Below are positions 9,254 through 17,581 of a stretch of 54,065 nt of DNA, piece after piece; position 1 is the first letter of the stretch, and every line of letters starts with the position of its first letter. The notes under the pieces are model-generated. The model was not told the origin of the DNA, searched no databases, and saw only the letters and a program-made list of their open reading frames with translations. A program made the translations under genes and the position numbers. The stretch lies in contig JASLLZ010000012.1 in NCBI GenBank assembly GCA_030746775.1, forward strand, positions 1 to 54,065, given 5' to 3'. This DNA is from Rhodospirillales bacterium. Its GTDB lineage: Bacteria; Pseudomonadota; Alphaproteobacteria; Rhodospirillales; JASLLZ01.

Positions 9254-11359
9254 TTAGACCCCGACTTGGTCCGAAGCGTCCGAGGCGACGCTGATCACCG
9301 GCCCCACCCCGCGCAGCTCGTCCAAGGGTATGTGGCAGGCGATGACGTGACGTTCGCGGTTTTCGCGCTGGGGCGGTGGCTCGTTATCACAAATATCCCC
9401 CAGCCGGCGCTGACAGCGGGTGGCGAAGGGGCAGCCCCGGGGCGTCTCGAAGGCGCTGGGGATATTGCCTTCCAGCACGATGCGCCGTTTCTCGACCGCC
9501 GGGTCGGCGATCGGCACGGCCGACAGCAGGGCTTCGGTATAGGGGTGATAGGGCGGGCTGAAGACTTCTTCGGTGGTGCCTCTCTCCATGATCCGGCCCA
9601 AGTACATGACGACGACGCGGTCGGCGAGATAGCGCACCGCGCTCAGATCGTGAGAAATGAACAAAAGCGTCGTCTTGTGCTCGCGCTGGATGTCCACCAA
9701 CAGCTCCGTCACCGCCGCCGCCACCGACACATCAAGGGCCGAGATGGGTTCGTCGGCGATGACCATGGACGGGTTGCCGGCGAAGGCGCGGGCGATGCCG
9801 ACGCGCTGCTTCTGGCCGCCCGAGAGCTGGCGCGGGCGGCGCAAGGCGAAGTCGCGCGGCAGCTTGACGAGGTCGAGGAGGCGCAGCATCCGGTCCTGGA
9901 TCTTGTGCTTTTCGGTCTCGACGCCGAACTTCTTGATGACGCGGGAAATCTGGCCGCCGATGGTGTGACTCGGGTTGAGGGTGTCGTTGGGGTTCTGAAA
10001 GACCATCTGAACCGAGCCCAGCTGCTTGGCCGAACGCTCGCGCACCGGCATGTCGCCGATGTCCTTGCCGTTCAGACGGACCTCGCCTTCGGTGCAGCAC
10101 TCGAGGCCCATCAGCACCTTGGCGAAGGTCGACTTGCCGCAGCCGGATTCACCGACAATACCCACCGTTTCGCCGCGCCGGGCGGAAAAGCTCAGGGTTT
10201 CGTTGGCCTTGACATAGCGGATGCCCTCGCCCGAGATCAGGGCCCCGATCGAACGGTCGTGGACCTCGTAGTACTTCTGCATGCCGACGACTTCGAGCAC
10301 CCGTTCGCCGAATTCGACCGCCTCTTTGCCGTCCGCCTTGGCGATCAACTGGTCGGGATCGATATCCCGCCAGCGGACACAGCGCACCCGATGGTGAGGA
10401 TCGTTGTCGGTGTCCACGAATTCGACACCGATATCGCCGCCGTCGCACAGCCCCGATTCGAAAAAGCCGCAGCGGGGTCCGAAGTTGCACCCCGGCGGCC
10501 GTTCGTGGGGCAGGGGCAGCTGTCCTTGGATAGCGACCAGGGGGCGCGCGTTCTTGTCGGCGTGGGGCAAGGGAATACAGCCGAACAGGCCGTGGGTGTA
10601 AGGATGCTTGGGCCAGGTGAAGATGGAATCGATGGTCCCCTCCTCGATCACCTCGCCCGAATACATGACGCCAATGCGGTCGCAGACCTCTAACATGAGG
10701 CCCAGGTTGTGGGAGATATACAAGAGCGCGCTGCCGAACTTGCGGCTCAGTTCGGCGATCAGGGTGACGATGCCGGCCTCGACCGTGACATCGAGCGCCG
10801 TCGTCGGTTCGTCGAGCAAAAGGAGCGCCGGCTTGGACAACAACGCCATGGCGATGACAACGCGTTGCTGCTGGCCGCCGGAAAGCTGATGGGGGTAGGA
10901 ATTGAGGATTCGGTCCGGGTCCGGCAGGTGGACGTCGTCGAGCATCTTACGCGCCCGCGACCGCGCCTCGGCCGCGCTTACATTCTCGTGCACCATGGGC
11001 ACTTCCATGAGCTGGCTGCCGATGGTCAGGCTGGGATTGAGCGCCGCCATGGGCTCTTGATAGATCATGGCGATTTCCGAACCCCTGAGCCGACGCAGCT
11101 CGTCCGGGCTCATGGTGGCGAGGTCGCGGCCCTTGAACCAAACACTGCCGCCGACGATATCGCCGTTGGTGCCCATATAGCGCATGATGGCCAGGGCCAC
11201 GGTCGACTTGCCGCAACCCGATTCGCCAACCAAGCCGACGCTTTCCCCCGCCTTCAGGGAAAGCGAGAAATCCTCGACCGCGGGGATCTCTCCGGCGCGG
11301 GTGAAATAGGAAACGCAGAGTCCCTTGATTTCGAGCAGTGCGGTATCGTTGCCGGACAT
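9254..11359 (-). CDS. Fused double ATP-binding protein of a peptide-type ABC importer (DppD-DppF fusion)
   Basis: A 701-residue protein with two complete nucleotide-binding domains. The first (about 8-330) has Walker A GESGCGKST, signature LSGGQQQR and Walker B LLLLDEPTTALD. The second (about 345-680) has GESGCGKST, LSGGQKQR and VIADEPISALD. Each half ends in the Cys-containing oligopeptide-type C-terminal extension (GCNFGPRCGF and GCPFATRCQRR). In most bacteria these are two genes. It energises uptake through the two permeases encoded immediately upstream (10-nt gap). It is the last gene of the binding protein-permease-permease-ATPase operon. Confidence 0.95.
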   Translation of the reverse strand: MSGNDTALLEIKGLCVSYFTRAGEIPAVEDFSLSLKAGESVGLVGESGCGKSTVALAIMRYMGTNGDIVGGSVWFKGRDLATMSPDELRRLRGSEIAMIYQEPMAALNPSLTIGSQLMEVPMVHENVSAAEARSRARKMLDDVHLPDPDRILNSYPHQLSGGQQQRVVIAMALLSKPALLLLDEPTTALDVTVEAGIVTLIAELSRKFGSALLYISHNLGLMLEVCDRIGVMYSGEVIEEGTIDSIFTWPKHPYTHGLFGCIPLPHADKNARPLVAIQGQLPLPHERPPGCNFGPRCGFFESGLCDGGDIGVEFVDTDNDPHHRVRCVRWRDIDPDQLIAKADGKEAVEFGERVLEVVGMQKYYEVHDRSIGALISGEGIRYVKANETLSFSARRGETVGIVGESGCGKSTFAKVLMGLECCTEGEVRLNGKDIGDMPVRERSAKQLGSVQMVFQNPNDTLNPSHTIGGQISRVIKKFGVETEKHKIQDRMLRLLDLVKLPRDFALRRPRQLSGGQKQRVGIARAFAGNPSMVIADEPISALDVSVAAAVTELLVDIQREHKTTLLFISHDLSAVRYLADRVVVMYLGRIMERGTTEEVFSPPYHPYTEALLSAVPIADPAVEKRRIVLEGNIPSAFETPRGCPFATRCQRRLGDICDNEPPPQRENRERHVIACHIPLDELRGVGPVISVASDASDQVGV

Positions 11360-11369
11360 GGTTTCCTTC

Positions 11370-12263
11370 CTAATCTCTCAATGAGATTTCGCGCAGCCCG
11401 TCAGCCAGCAGGTTGAAACCCAGAATCAGCGACGAGATGGCGACGCAGGGGAATACGGACATGTGGGGAAAGGCGAGCGCCATCTGCCGCGTCTCGTTGA
11501 TCATGCCGCCCCAGTCGGGATCGGGCGGCGGCAGGCCGAGCCCAAGAAAACCCAGAACCCCGATGGTGATGATGACGTAGCCCAATCTCAAACAGGCATC
11601 GACGATCAGCGGTCCGCGGGCGTTGGGTAATATCTCGACCAGCATGATTTGCCACGAGCTTTCGCCGCGCGTCTGGGCGGCGGCCACGTAGTCGCGGTTG
11701 CGCAGATCCAGCACCAGGCCGCGGACGATGCGGAAGATGCCCGGCGCGCTGGCAAACGTGATGGCGACGATGATGTTGAGGGCCGAGGCGCCAATGGTGG
11801 CGATGATGACGATGTAGAGAACCAACACCGGGAAGGAGAGGATAATGTCGGCGAGGCGCGACAGCAGATCATCGGCCCAGCCGCGGAAATAGCCGGCGGC
11901 GAGGCCCATGATGATACCCACCGTATAGGCGCACAAGGTAGCCAGCGGCGCATAGATGAGTACCGTTTGCGAACCCCAGATGATGCGTGACAGGTTATCG
12001 CGGCCGATGTGGTCGGTACCCATCCAGAAAACGCCCCCCTTGGCAAACGCAACGCCCGGCTTGGCAAAGGGCTGCAAGGTGGCATTCGGTTCGAAGGGCG
12101 CGATCCAGGGGGCGGCCAGGGCCGTCAGGACCCAGAAGATGACGATGCCGGCGCCGATCATCCCGACCCAGCTTTCCCTGATCAGGGCGAAGGACTTGAG
12201 GGCGCGCATCAGCGCCGCGCCGAAGGTTGGCGCGGGGGTGATGGTGCGGGCGATTTCGGTCAT
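11370..12263 (-). CDS. ABC importer permease, DppC/OppC type
   Basis: A 297-residue inner-membrane permease of the BPD_transp_1 fold. The N-terminal helix at about 30-52 is followed by a periplasmic stretch containing the conserved GTDHIGRDNLSRIIWG typical of DppC/OppC proteins. Five more helices follow, with the cytoplasmic ATPase-coupling loop around ARGESSWQIMLVEILPN. It pairs with the DppB-type permease, whose gene ends 12 nt upstream. The substrate is probably a small peptide or related compound, but solute specificity cannot be read from the permease. Confidence 0.92.
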   Translation of the reverse strand: MTEIARTITPAPTFGAALMRALKSFALIRESWVGMIGAGIVIFWVLTALAAPWIAPFEPNATLQPFAKPGVAFAKGGVFWMGTDHIGRDNLSRIIWGSQTVLIYAPLATLCAYTVGIIMGLAAGYFRGWADDLLSRLADIILSFPVLVLYIVIIATIGASALNIIVAITFASAPGIFRIVRGLVLDLRNRDYVAAAQTRGESSWQIMLVEILPNARGPLIVDACLRLGYVIITIGVLGFLGLGLPPPDPDWGGMINETRQMALAFPHMSVFPCVAISSLILGFNLLADGLREISLRD

Positions 12264-12275
12264 CTCGGCGCTCCC

Positions 12276-13208
12276 TCAGGCGAACCGGATGCGTGGGTTA
12301 AGGTAGGTGTAGCCGACATCGGCGATGGTCTGGGTGGTGACGGCAACGAAAACGGCGACCATGGCGCAGGCTTCGATAAGGAAGATATCGCCGTTCAACG
12401 ACGCCTCCAAAAGCAGCGCACCGAAGCCCTTATAGGCGAAGAAGAACTCGACCACGATGACGCCCGACAGCAGCCAGTTGATTTGCAACATGATCACCGT
12501 GAAGGGGGTGATGAGGGCATTGCGCAGGGCATGGCGGAGGATCACGTGCTTGTAGGGCAGGCCCTTGAGGACGGCGGTGCGGATGTAGGGCTGGGTCATC
12601 ACCTCGGCCATCGAGGCGCGGGTCATGCGGGTGACGTAGCCGAAATCGTAGAGCACCAGCACCATGACCGGCAGGATCAACTGCTTGAACTCGAAGCCCG
12701 ACGACATGCCGCTGGTGCCGGGCAGCAGCTTGAGCCAGAAGACGAAAATGGCCGAGAGAAAAACGGCGCTGGCGAACTCGGGGATCGAGGTCGTGGTGAT
12801 CGAGGTCACGGAAATTGACCGGTCGAGCTTGGAACCCTCGCGCATGCCGGCGAGAATGCCGAGCATCAGGGACAGCGGAATCATCACGGCGAAGGTCCAG
12901 AAACCCAGGATCGCGGTATTCCAGAGCCTGGGCCACAACACTTCGGCGACCGGCACGTTGAAGCGGATGGACTGACCGAATTCGCCGCTGGCGAAGTTCA
13001 TAAGCCACGTGCCGTAGCGCCACCACAAGGGCTCGAAATAGCCGTGCGCCTCAAGCCATAGGTGGCGCTGCTCGTCGTTCGAGTAGGGACCCAGCACACT
13101 GACCGCGACGTTCTCGGCGTCGATCTCCAAGAGCAAGAACAAGAGAATCGACACCACGATCATGGTCACGACCATGAAACCAAGGCGCTTGGCGAGGAAC
13201 ACGATCAT
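12276..13208 (-). CDS. ABC importer permease, DppB/OppB type
   Basis: A 310-residue inner-membrane permease with an N-terminal helix at about 9-30, a periplasmic segment to about residue 100 and five further helices. The coupling loop reads ARASMAEVMTQPYIRTAVLKGLP and the C-terminal end LNPRIRFA is typical of the family. It is the first permease after the binding-protein gene. The 83-bp gap between them holds a strong hairpin, which probably sets the ratio of binding protein to permease. Confidence 0.92.
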   Translation of the reverse strand: MIVFLAKRLGFMVVTMIVVSILLFLLLEIDAENVAVSVLGPYSNDEQRHLWLEAHGYFEPLWWRYGTWLMNFASGEFGQSIRFNVPVAEVLWPRLWNTAILGFWTFAVMIPLSLMLGILAGMREGSKLDRSISVTSITTTSIPEFASAVFLSAIFVFWLKLLPGTSGMSSGFEFKQLILPVMVLVLYDFGYVTRMTRASMAEVMTQPYIRTAVLKGLPYKHVILRHALRNALITPFTVIMLQINWLLSGVIVVEFFFAYKGFGALLLEASLNGDIFLIEACAMVAVFVAVTTQTIADVGYTYLNPRIRFA

Positions 13209-13249
13209 CGGCCGTCAGACCCCGTCGCGAGGAGCCGGCGCGATGGCAA

Positions 13250-13278
13250 CCGTGGGGACGCGCCGGGCGTCCCCACGG
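13250..13278 (-). promoter_or_regulatory. Intercistronic hairpin between binding-protein and permease genes
   Basis: A perfect 12-bp stem (CCGTGGGGACGC at 13250-13261 with GCGTCCCCACGG at 13267-13278) closes a 5-nt loop. It stands 13 nt after the binding-protein stop and 41 nt before the permease start on the same transcript. There is no following U-run, so it is unlikely to be a full intrinsic terminator. Hairpins in this position commonly protect the upstream binding-protein mRNA from 3' exonucleases and lower permease expression. Confidence 0.75.
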
Positions 13279-13291
13279 GCTTCAGTCAGCT

Positions 13292-14989
13292 TCAAGCGAG
13301 CCACACTTTTCCAAGCTGATGGTAGATGGTCGGGTGCAGTTCGTAGCCCTGCACCCGTTTGGTCCCCGCCGCGAAGACCGAACGCCACAGGGGCTGCGCG
13401 ATGACGCCATCGTCCTGGAGAATCTTCTCCACCTTGGCCATGTGCTTGCGCCGCTCCTCGACATCCAAGGTGGCGCCGGCCACGTCGAGGGCGCTGTCGA
13501 AGGCGGGGTTGTTGTAGTGGCTCTCGTTCCACGGCACGCCCGAGCGGTAACCCAGGTTGAGCACCATGACGCCAAGCGGACGGTGGGTCCAGGCGGTGAA
13601 GCCGAAGGGAGTCTTGTCCCAGATCTTCCAGTACTGGGCATCCGGCATGACGTTGATCTTGATGCGGATGCCGGCCGGCTTGCACATCTCGGCCATGGCC
13701 TGGGCCAGGGCCGGTTCCCACGACGGCGTCTTCTTGCAGTCGATCTTGAGGTCGATGCCGTTCGGATGGCCGGCATCGGCAAGCAGCTTCTTGGCCCGCG
13801 CGTAGTCCTGCTTCTGCGCCGGCAGCTTGGCGTATTCGGGATGGACCGGCGCCACGTGGTGGTCCTCCGCCGGTGCTCCCTTGCCCCGGTAGGCGATGTC
13901 GAGGAGGCGCTGATGGTCCTGGCAAATGCGCACCGCCGTTCGCACCCGGACGTCGTCGAAGGGCTTTTTGTCCATCTGCATGCGGGCGACGCCGGTCTGG
14001 GCCGTCACCGCCTCGTAAAGTTGCACGTTAGGGAGAGAGCCGATCACCTCCAACTGCTCGACGAAGCCCTCGTAAATCAAGTCGACCTGATCCGACGCCA
14101 GCGCCGCCAGGCCGGCCGATGGATCGTCGCCGTGGTCAATATAGGTAATCTGGTCCAGATACACCTCGTCGCCCCAGTAATCCTTGGGGTTGCGCTTGGC
14201 AAGCACCACCTTCTCGCCGACCTTGAACTCCTTGAGCGCATAGGGGCCGGTGCCGACCGGGTTCTTCGACAGGTCGCCGCCTTCGTCCTCGAAGCGGCGG
14301 TGAACGATGGCGGTCGGATAGTTGTAAAGGTTCTCGGGCACCGCCAGTTCGGCGCGGTTGAGGTTGAGGCGAATCGTGTGCTTATCCACCACCTCGACGG
14401 CACCGGACGTCATGCTCTTCGAAATGATCGGCTTGCCGTCCTTGTCCTTCTTGCCCGTATCGGTCTCCGTCACCATGGAGCTGAACAGCCCGATGTTCGA
14501 GGATCCGGTCTTGGGGTCGAGCCAGCGCTTGAAATTGAACGCCGCGTCCTCGGCGGTGAACTCGTCGCCGTTCGACCATTTGACGCCCTTGCGCATGTGC
14601 ATGGTCCAGGTCTTGAGGTCGTCGGAGGCCTCCCAGCGCTCGCAAAGGTAGGGCCGGGTGATGTTGTCGGGTCCGGTGATGGTCAGGTACTCAAGGATGG
14701 GGCGGCTCTGGTTGGACATCTGGGTCCAGTCGTAGGTCGCCGGATCGTCCATCCTCTGCACCTGCATGGAGCAGCGCAGGTTACCGCCTTTCTTGGGCGT
14801 CGCCGCCTGGGCGCTGGGCACGAACTGCGAACCGGTCACCCCGCCGGCCATGGCATAGGCGGCGCTGGCCGACACGCCGAGCAGGGTTGCCGTGCGCAGG
14901 AATTCGCGGCGGTCGATGTCGCCCTTGGCCAGTTGATTGGCCAGCTCGGGCACCGCCGGATGAATTTTTGTCTTTGACTTGTCTGACAT
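13292..14989 (-). CDS. Tat-exported solute-binding protein, peptide/nickel family 5
   Basis: A 565-residue extracytoplasmic binding protein of the SBP_bac_5 (DppA/OppA) family. Residues 24-60 hold a twin-arginine signal (DRREFLR with R27-R28, then a hydrophobic stretch and AQA cleavage), so it is probably exported folded. The family block GVKWSNGDEFTAEDAAFNFKR is at about residue 125-145. The ATG at 14989 has GGGAG at good spacing; an in-frame ATG 39 nt upstream lacks one. It heads the operon with two permeases and the fused ATPase. The ligand (di/oligopeptide, or another compound such as opines or metals in complex) is not determined by the sequence. Confidence 0.94.
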   Translation of the reverse strand: MSDKSKTKIHPAVPELANQLAKGDIDRREFLRTATLLGVSASAAYAMAGGVTGSQFVPSAQAATPKKGGNLRCSMQVQRMDDPATYDWTQMSNQSRPILEYLTITGPDNITRPYLCERWEASDDLKTWTMHMRKGVKWSNGDEFTAEDAAFNFKRWLDPKTGSSNIGLFSSMVTETDTGKKDKDGKPIISKSMTSGAVEVVDKHTIRLNLNRAELAVPENLYNYPTAIVHRRFEDEGGDLSKNPVGTGPYALKEFKVGEKVVLAKRNPKDYWGDEVYLDQITYIDHGDDPSAGLAALASDQVDLIYEGFVEQLEVIGSLPNVQLYEAVTAQTGVARMQMDKKPFDDVRVRTAVRICQDHQRLLDIAYRGKGAPAEDHHVAPVHPEYAKLPAQKQDYARAKKLLADAGHPNGIDLKIDCKKTPSWEPALAQAMAEMCKPAGIRIKINVMPDAQYWKIWDKTPFGFTAWTHRPLGVMVLNLGYRSGVPWNESHYNNPAFDSALDVAGATLDVEERRKHMAKVEKILQDDGVIAQPLWRSVFAAGTKRVQGYELHPTIYHQLGKVWLA

Positions 14990-15358
14990 GGAAACTCTCC
15001 CTGTACCGTTCGTTGATTGGCAAGACATAAAGTGCCTGTAGAACTAACAAATAAATTTTACTGATACCCTCACATGGAGGTAGCAAAATTTATGAACAAA
15101 CAATTTCAGTATTCCCATAGATTTTATTTATTACACCAATACTTTATTTTATATTTATTATGTACTATTATCTCACTTCCGAATTATCCTGTCAAACCGA
15201 AACGGGACTATGCTGGGCCACGATCCTTTTGTGAAATCTATGCGCCATCAACGGGTTTCGACCGACGCCAACTTTAGGGATGAATTTTCGGCCGTTACCG
15301 GTTATCCTGATCAACCGTTATATACGGATTAGGATAACGCATTTCAGGGATGTTCCCC
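14990..15358. other. AT-rich divergent intergenic region between ABC operon and moaA
   Basis: A 369-bp gap that must hold the promoters for the minus-strand ABC operon and for moaA. Roughly 15030-15180 is strikingly AT-rich (runs such as TTTATTTATTACACC and TTTATATTTATTATG) against a GC-rich genome. A 13-of-16 direct repeat starting TTATCCTG occurs at 15184-15199 and 15302-15317. A ModE-box-like dyad lies at 15316-15339. A short frame (15074-15277, 67 codons) exists but shows no domain and is probably chance. Confidence 0.7.
15316..15339. promoter_or_regulatory. ModE-box-like dyad upstream of moaA
   Basis: The 24-bp element has arms CGTTAT and ATAACG. Its left half CGTTATATA matches the ModE consensus half-site 9 of 9, and the right half AGGATAACG matches 6 of 9 of TATATAACG. 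The 9-6-9 spacing is exactly that described for Escherichia coli ModE sites. It ends 19 bp before the chosen moaA start. ModE with molybdate activates moa transcription in E. coli, so a molybdate-responsive role is a reasonable inference. No modE gene is in the window. Confidence 0.5.
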
Positions 15359-16366
15359 ATGCCGTCGACGACCGGCCCTTCCCTCATCGATCCCTTCGGA
15401 CGCCGGGTCACCTATCTTCGGGTATCGGTGACCGACCGTTGCGACTTCCGCTGCATCTATTGCATGTCGGAGCACATGACCTTCCTGCCCAAGGCCGAGC
15501 TTCTGACCCTGGAAGAATTGGACCGGCTGTGCTCCGCCTTCATCCGCAAGGGAGTCCGCAAACTGAGGATTACCGGCGGCGAGCCGTTGGTCCGGCGCGG
15601 TATCATGTGGCTGTTCCGGGCGCTAGGCCGCCACCTGGACAGGGGCGCCCTCGACGAATTGGCCCTGACCACCAACGCCAGCCAGCTGGCCCGTTACGCC
15701 GCCGAGCTGGCCGATTGCGGGGTGCGCCGGGTCAACGTTTCCATCGATTCGCTCAATGCCGAGAAATTCCGCGCCATCACCCGCATCGGCCGACTTGACC
15801 AGGTCGTCGCCGGCGTCGAGGCGGTGCGCGAGGCGGGACTGGCGGTCAAGATCAATACGGTGGCGCTCAAGGGCGTCAACGACGACGAGATCGGCGACAT
15901 GGTCGCCTGGTGCGGGGATCGGGACTGCGATCTGACCTTTATCGAGGTCATGCCCATGGGCGAGATCGACGGCTACCGTTCCGAGCAATATATGCCCCTG
16001 ACCGCCGTGCGCGACAAGATCGAGGAGCGCTGGACCCTGACCGACACCGATTACCGCAGCGGCGGGCCGGCGCGCTATGTCACTGTCGCCGAGACCGGCC
16101 GGCGCATCGGCTTCATCACGCCGCACAGTCATAACTTTTGCGAAAGCTGCAACCGGGTACGCCTGACCTGCACCGGCACCCTTTACATGTGCCTGGGCCG
16201 CGACGATTCCGCCGACCTGCGTGCCCACCTGCGCGCCGGTTCCTCCGACGCGCCCCTCGAGGCGGCCATCGACGACGCCATCGCGCGCAAGCCCAAGGGC
16301 CACGATTTCGTCATCGAACGGGCCGCCCCGGCGGTCGCCCGCCACATGAGCGTAACCGGCGGCTGA
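15359..16366 (+). CDS. moaA: GTP 3',8-cyclase (molybdenum cofactor biosynthesis protein A)
   Basis: A 335-residue radical-SAM enzyme that converts GTP to 3',8-cyclo-7,8-dihydro-GTP, the first step of molybdopterin synthesis. The N-terminal [4Fe-4S] site is C28-x3-C32-x2-C35 (CDFRCIYC). The C-terminal cluster is C261-x2-C264-x13-C278 (CESCNRV and the later LYMC). The two terminal Gly residues needed for activity are present. The ATG at 15359 is preferred over the ATG at 15350 because AGGGA is 9 nt upstream of it. No moaC or other moa gene is adjacent. A ModE-like site lies just upstream. Confidence 0.96.
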   Translation: MPSTTGPSLIDPFGRRVTYLRVSVTDRCDFRCIYCMSEHMTFLPKAELLTLEELDRLCSAFIRKGVRKLRITGGEPLVRRGIMWLFRALGRHLDRGALDELALTTNASQLARYAAELADCGVRRVNVSIDSLNAEKFRAITRIGRLDQVVAGVEAVREAGLAVKINTVALKGVNDDEIGDMVAWCGDRDCDLTFIEVMPMGEIDGYRSEQYMPLTAVRDKIEERWTLTDTDYRSGGPARYVTVAETGRRIGFITPHSHNFCESCNRVRLTCTGTLYMCLGRDDSADLRAHLRAGSSDAPLEAAIDDAIARKPKGHDFVIERAAPAVARHMSVTGG

Positions 16367-16404
16367 ACGGGCCCGGCCGGACGGCGGGCGAAGGCACTCG
16401 TCGG

Positions 16405-16433
16405 TTGACCCGGCCGGGCGCGATCCGTACCAT
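16405..16433 (+). promoter_or_regulatory. Sigma70-like promoter for the left cobalamin riboswitch
   Basis: TTGACC at 16405-16410 (5 of 6 to the -35 consensus) is separated by exactly 17 bp from TACCAT at 16428-16433 (4 of 6 to the -10 consensus). Transcription would begin near 16440, right at the 5' edge of the B12 riboswitch, which supports the assignment. Confidence 0.6.
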
Positions 16434-16437
16434 GGGC

Positions 16438-16622
16438 ATTGGTGGTTCCCCTTGACGGGGGAGACAACAGGGAACGCGGTGCGCGCCACGCATAAGGGCA
16501 CAATTCCGCGGCTGTCCCCGCAACTGTAAGCGGCTAGTTTCCGACCGGTGCGTGCCACTGGGCAACTGGGAAGGCCAGGTCGGAAACGAAAAACCGCAAG
16601 CCAGGAGACCTGCCACCATACC
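16438..16622 (+). ncRNA. Cobalamin (AdoCbl) riboswitch upstream of cbtB-cbtA-cobC
   Basis: A 5' leader with the diagnostic elements in order: GGTGGTTCCC start of the outer stems, GGGAACGCGGTGCG, then the core GCTGTCCCCGCAACTGTAAG (ending 16530), GTGCCACTGGGCAACTGGGAAGGC, and the B12 box AAGCCAGGAGACCTGCC at 16598-16614. Adenosylcobalamin binding lowers expression of the downstream genes in this class. There is no obvious T-run terminator before cbtB (ribosome site GGAGG at 16703-16707), so control may act on translation start. The ends are approximate. Confidence 0.95.
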
Positions 16623-16715
16623 GTCGCCGCCACCGCCCGGGCGTTGCGTGGCCGGGGCGAGGGAAAGCGGTGACACGAGACGCGATTGCTTAAACCGGCA
16701 ACGGAGGATTGCACA

Positions 16716-16898
16716 ATGACCGGCCACGTTTACTCCTCGACCACCGAATCCCTCGTCCAGACCAGCGCCTTGGCGCAGACCCTGTTGGCCGCCCTGCTGG
16801 GCGCCTTTATTTTGTTCGGCACCGGGTTCGTCCAGATCAGCGCGGCGCACAACGCGGCTCACGATTCCCGACATTCGCTCGCCTTCCCCTGCCATTGA
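16716..16898 (+). CDS. cbtB: Cobalt transporter subunit CbtB
   Basis: A 60-residue protein with one transmembrane helix (about 19-42) and a short His-rich C-terminal tail (H45, H49, H53, H60), as in the CbtB family. ACGGAGGA stands 6 nt before the ATG. It is the first gene behind the B12 riboswitch and is followed after 9 nt by cbtA. CbtAB was recognised as a candidate cobalt uptake system through exactly this context; the metal role is inferred from family genomics. Confidence 0.92.
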   Translation: MTGHVYSSTTESLVQTSALAQTLLAALLGAFILFGTGFVQISAAHNAAHDSRHSLAFPCH

Positions 16899-16907
16899 GA
16901 AGACGCC

Positions 16908-17573
16908 GTGTTCTGGCGTATCGTGGCGACGGCGCTGCTTGCCGGTCTCGCCGCCGGACTCGTTCTCTTCGCCGTTCAGCAATTATGGGTCACGCCGCTC
17001 ATTCTCGAAGCGGAGACATTCGAGACGGCCGGCGCCGCCGGTCACGGGCACGGACACGGCCAACCCTGGGCGCCGCAAGATGGCGTCGAGCGGACGCTCT
17101 ATACCCTGCTCGCCGATGTCCTGAACGGTTTCGGCTTTGCCCTTCTCCTGGGCGCCGCGATTGCCCTCTCCGGACGCCAGGTCAATTGGCGCCTTGGCCT
17201 GGTGTGGGGGCTTGCCGGGTACGCCGTCTTTGGGCTGGCGCCGGCCCTTGGTTTGCCCCCCGACCCGCCCGGCGTCGACGCCGGCGAACTGGTTCCGCGA
17301 CAGGCCTGGTGGCTCGGCACGGCGGCGGCGACGGCTTTGGGTTTGTGGCTTCTCGCCTTAACTAAGGGCCAAGCGTTGAAGGCGCTCGGTGTCCTGGCCC
17401 TGGTGGCGCCGCACGTCATCGGCGCGCCGACGATCGATATTCACGCAGGTCCCGTTCCGCCCGAACTGATCAACGAATTCATCGCCGCGTCACTGATCGG
17501 TAGCGCCGTGTTCTGGCTTATCCTCGGCGCCATGAGCGGCCATCTGGCGCGCGCCCGCCCCGGGCCGCTTTAA
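16908..17573 (+). CDS. cbtA: Cobalt transporter subunit CbtA
   Basis: A 221-residue membrane protein with about five to six helices. After helix 1 it has a short His/Gly stretch (H46, H48, H50 in AGHGHGHGQ), likely a metal-sampling site. The GLAPALGLPPDPPG block and ending NEFIAASLIGSAVFW are typical for CbtA. It starts with GTG. It forms the riboswitch-controlled cobalt uptake unit with cbtB, followed 8 nt later by cobC, and supplies the metal for the corrin ring built by the neighbouring genes. Confidence 0.92.
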   Translation: MFWRIVATALLAGLAAGLVLFAVQQLWVTPLILEAETFETAGAAGHGHGHGQPWAPQDGVERTLYTLLADVLNGFGFALLLGAAIALSGRQVNWRLGLVWGLAGYAVFGLAPALGLPPDPPGVDAGELVPRQAWWLGTAAATALGLWLLALTKGQALKALGVLALVAPHVIGAPTIDIHAGPVPPELINEFIAASLIGSAVFWLILGAMSGHLARARPGPL

Positions 17574-17581
17574 CGGCCGAC

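Noticed and set aside
9224-10693. Open frame of 489 codons on the plus strand across the fused ATPase gene
   Set aside because: The opposite strand encodes two intact ABC ATPase domains; the plus-strand frame shows only shadow composition.
13319-14977. Long open frame of 552 codons on the plus strand across the solute-binding protein gene
   Set aside because: It is antisense to a clearly recognised family 5 binding protein with Tat signal, has no domain features and is His/Val/Gly-rich in the manner of GC-rich shadow frames.
15074-15277. AT-rich frame of 67 codons between the ABC operon and moaA
   Set aside because: No domain, composition of an AT-rich spacer, and it overlaps the presumed promoter region. 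An internal ATG at 15092 has GGAGG 11 nt upstream, so a tiny gene cannot be fully excluded.
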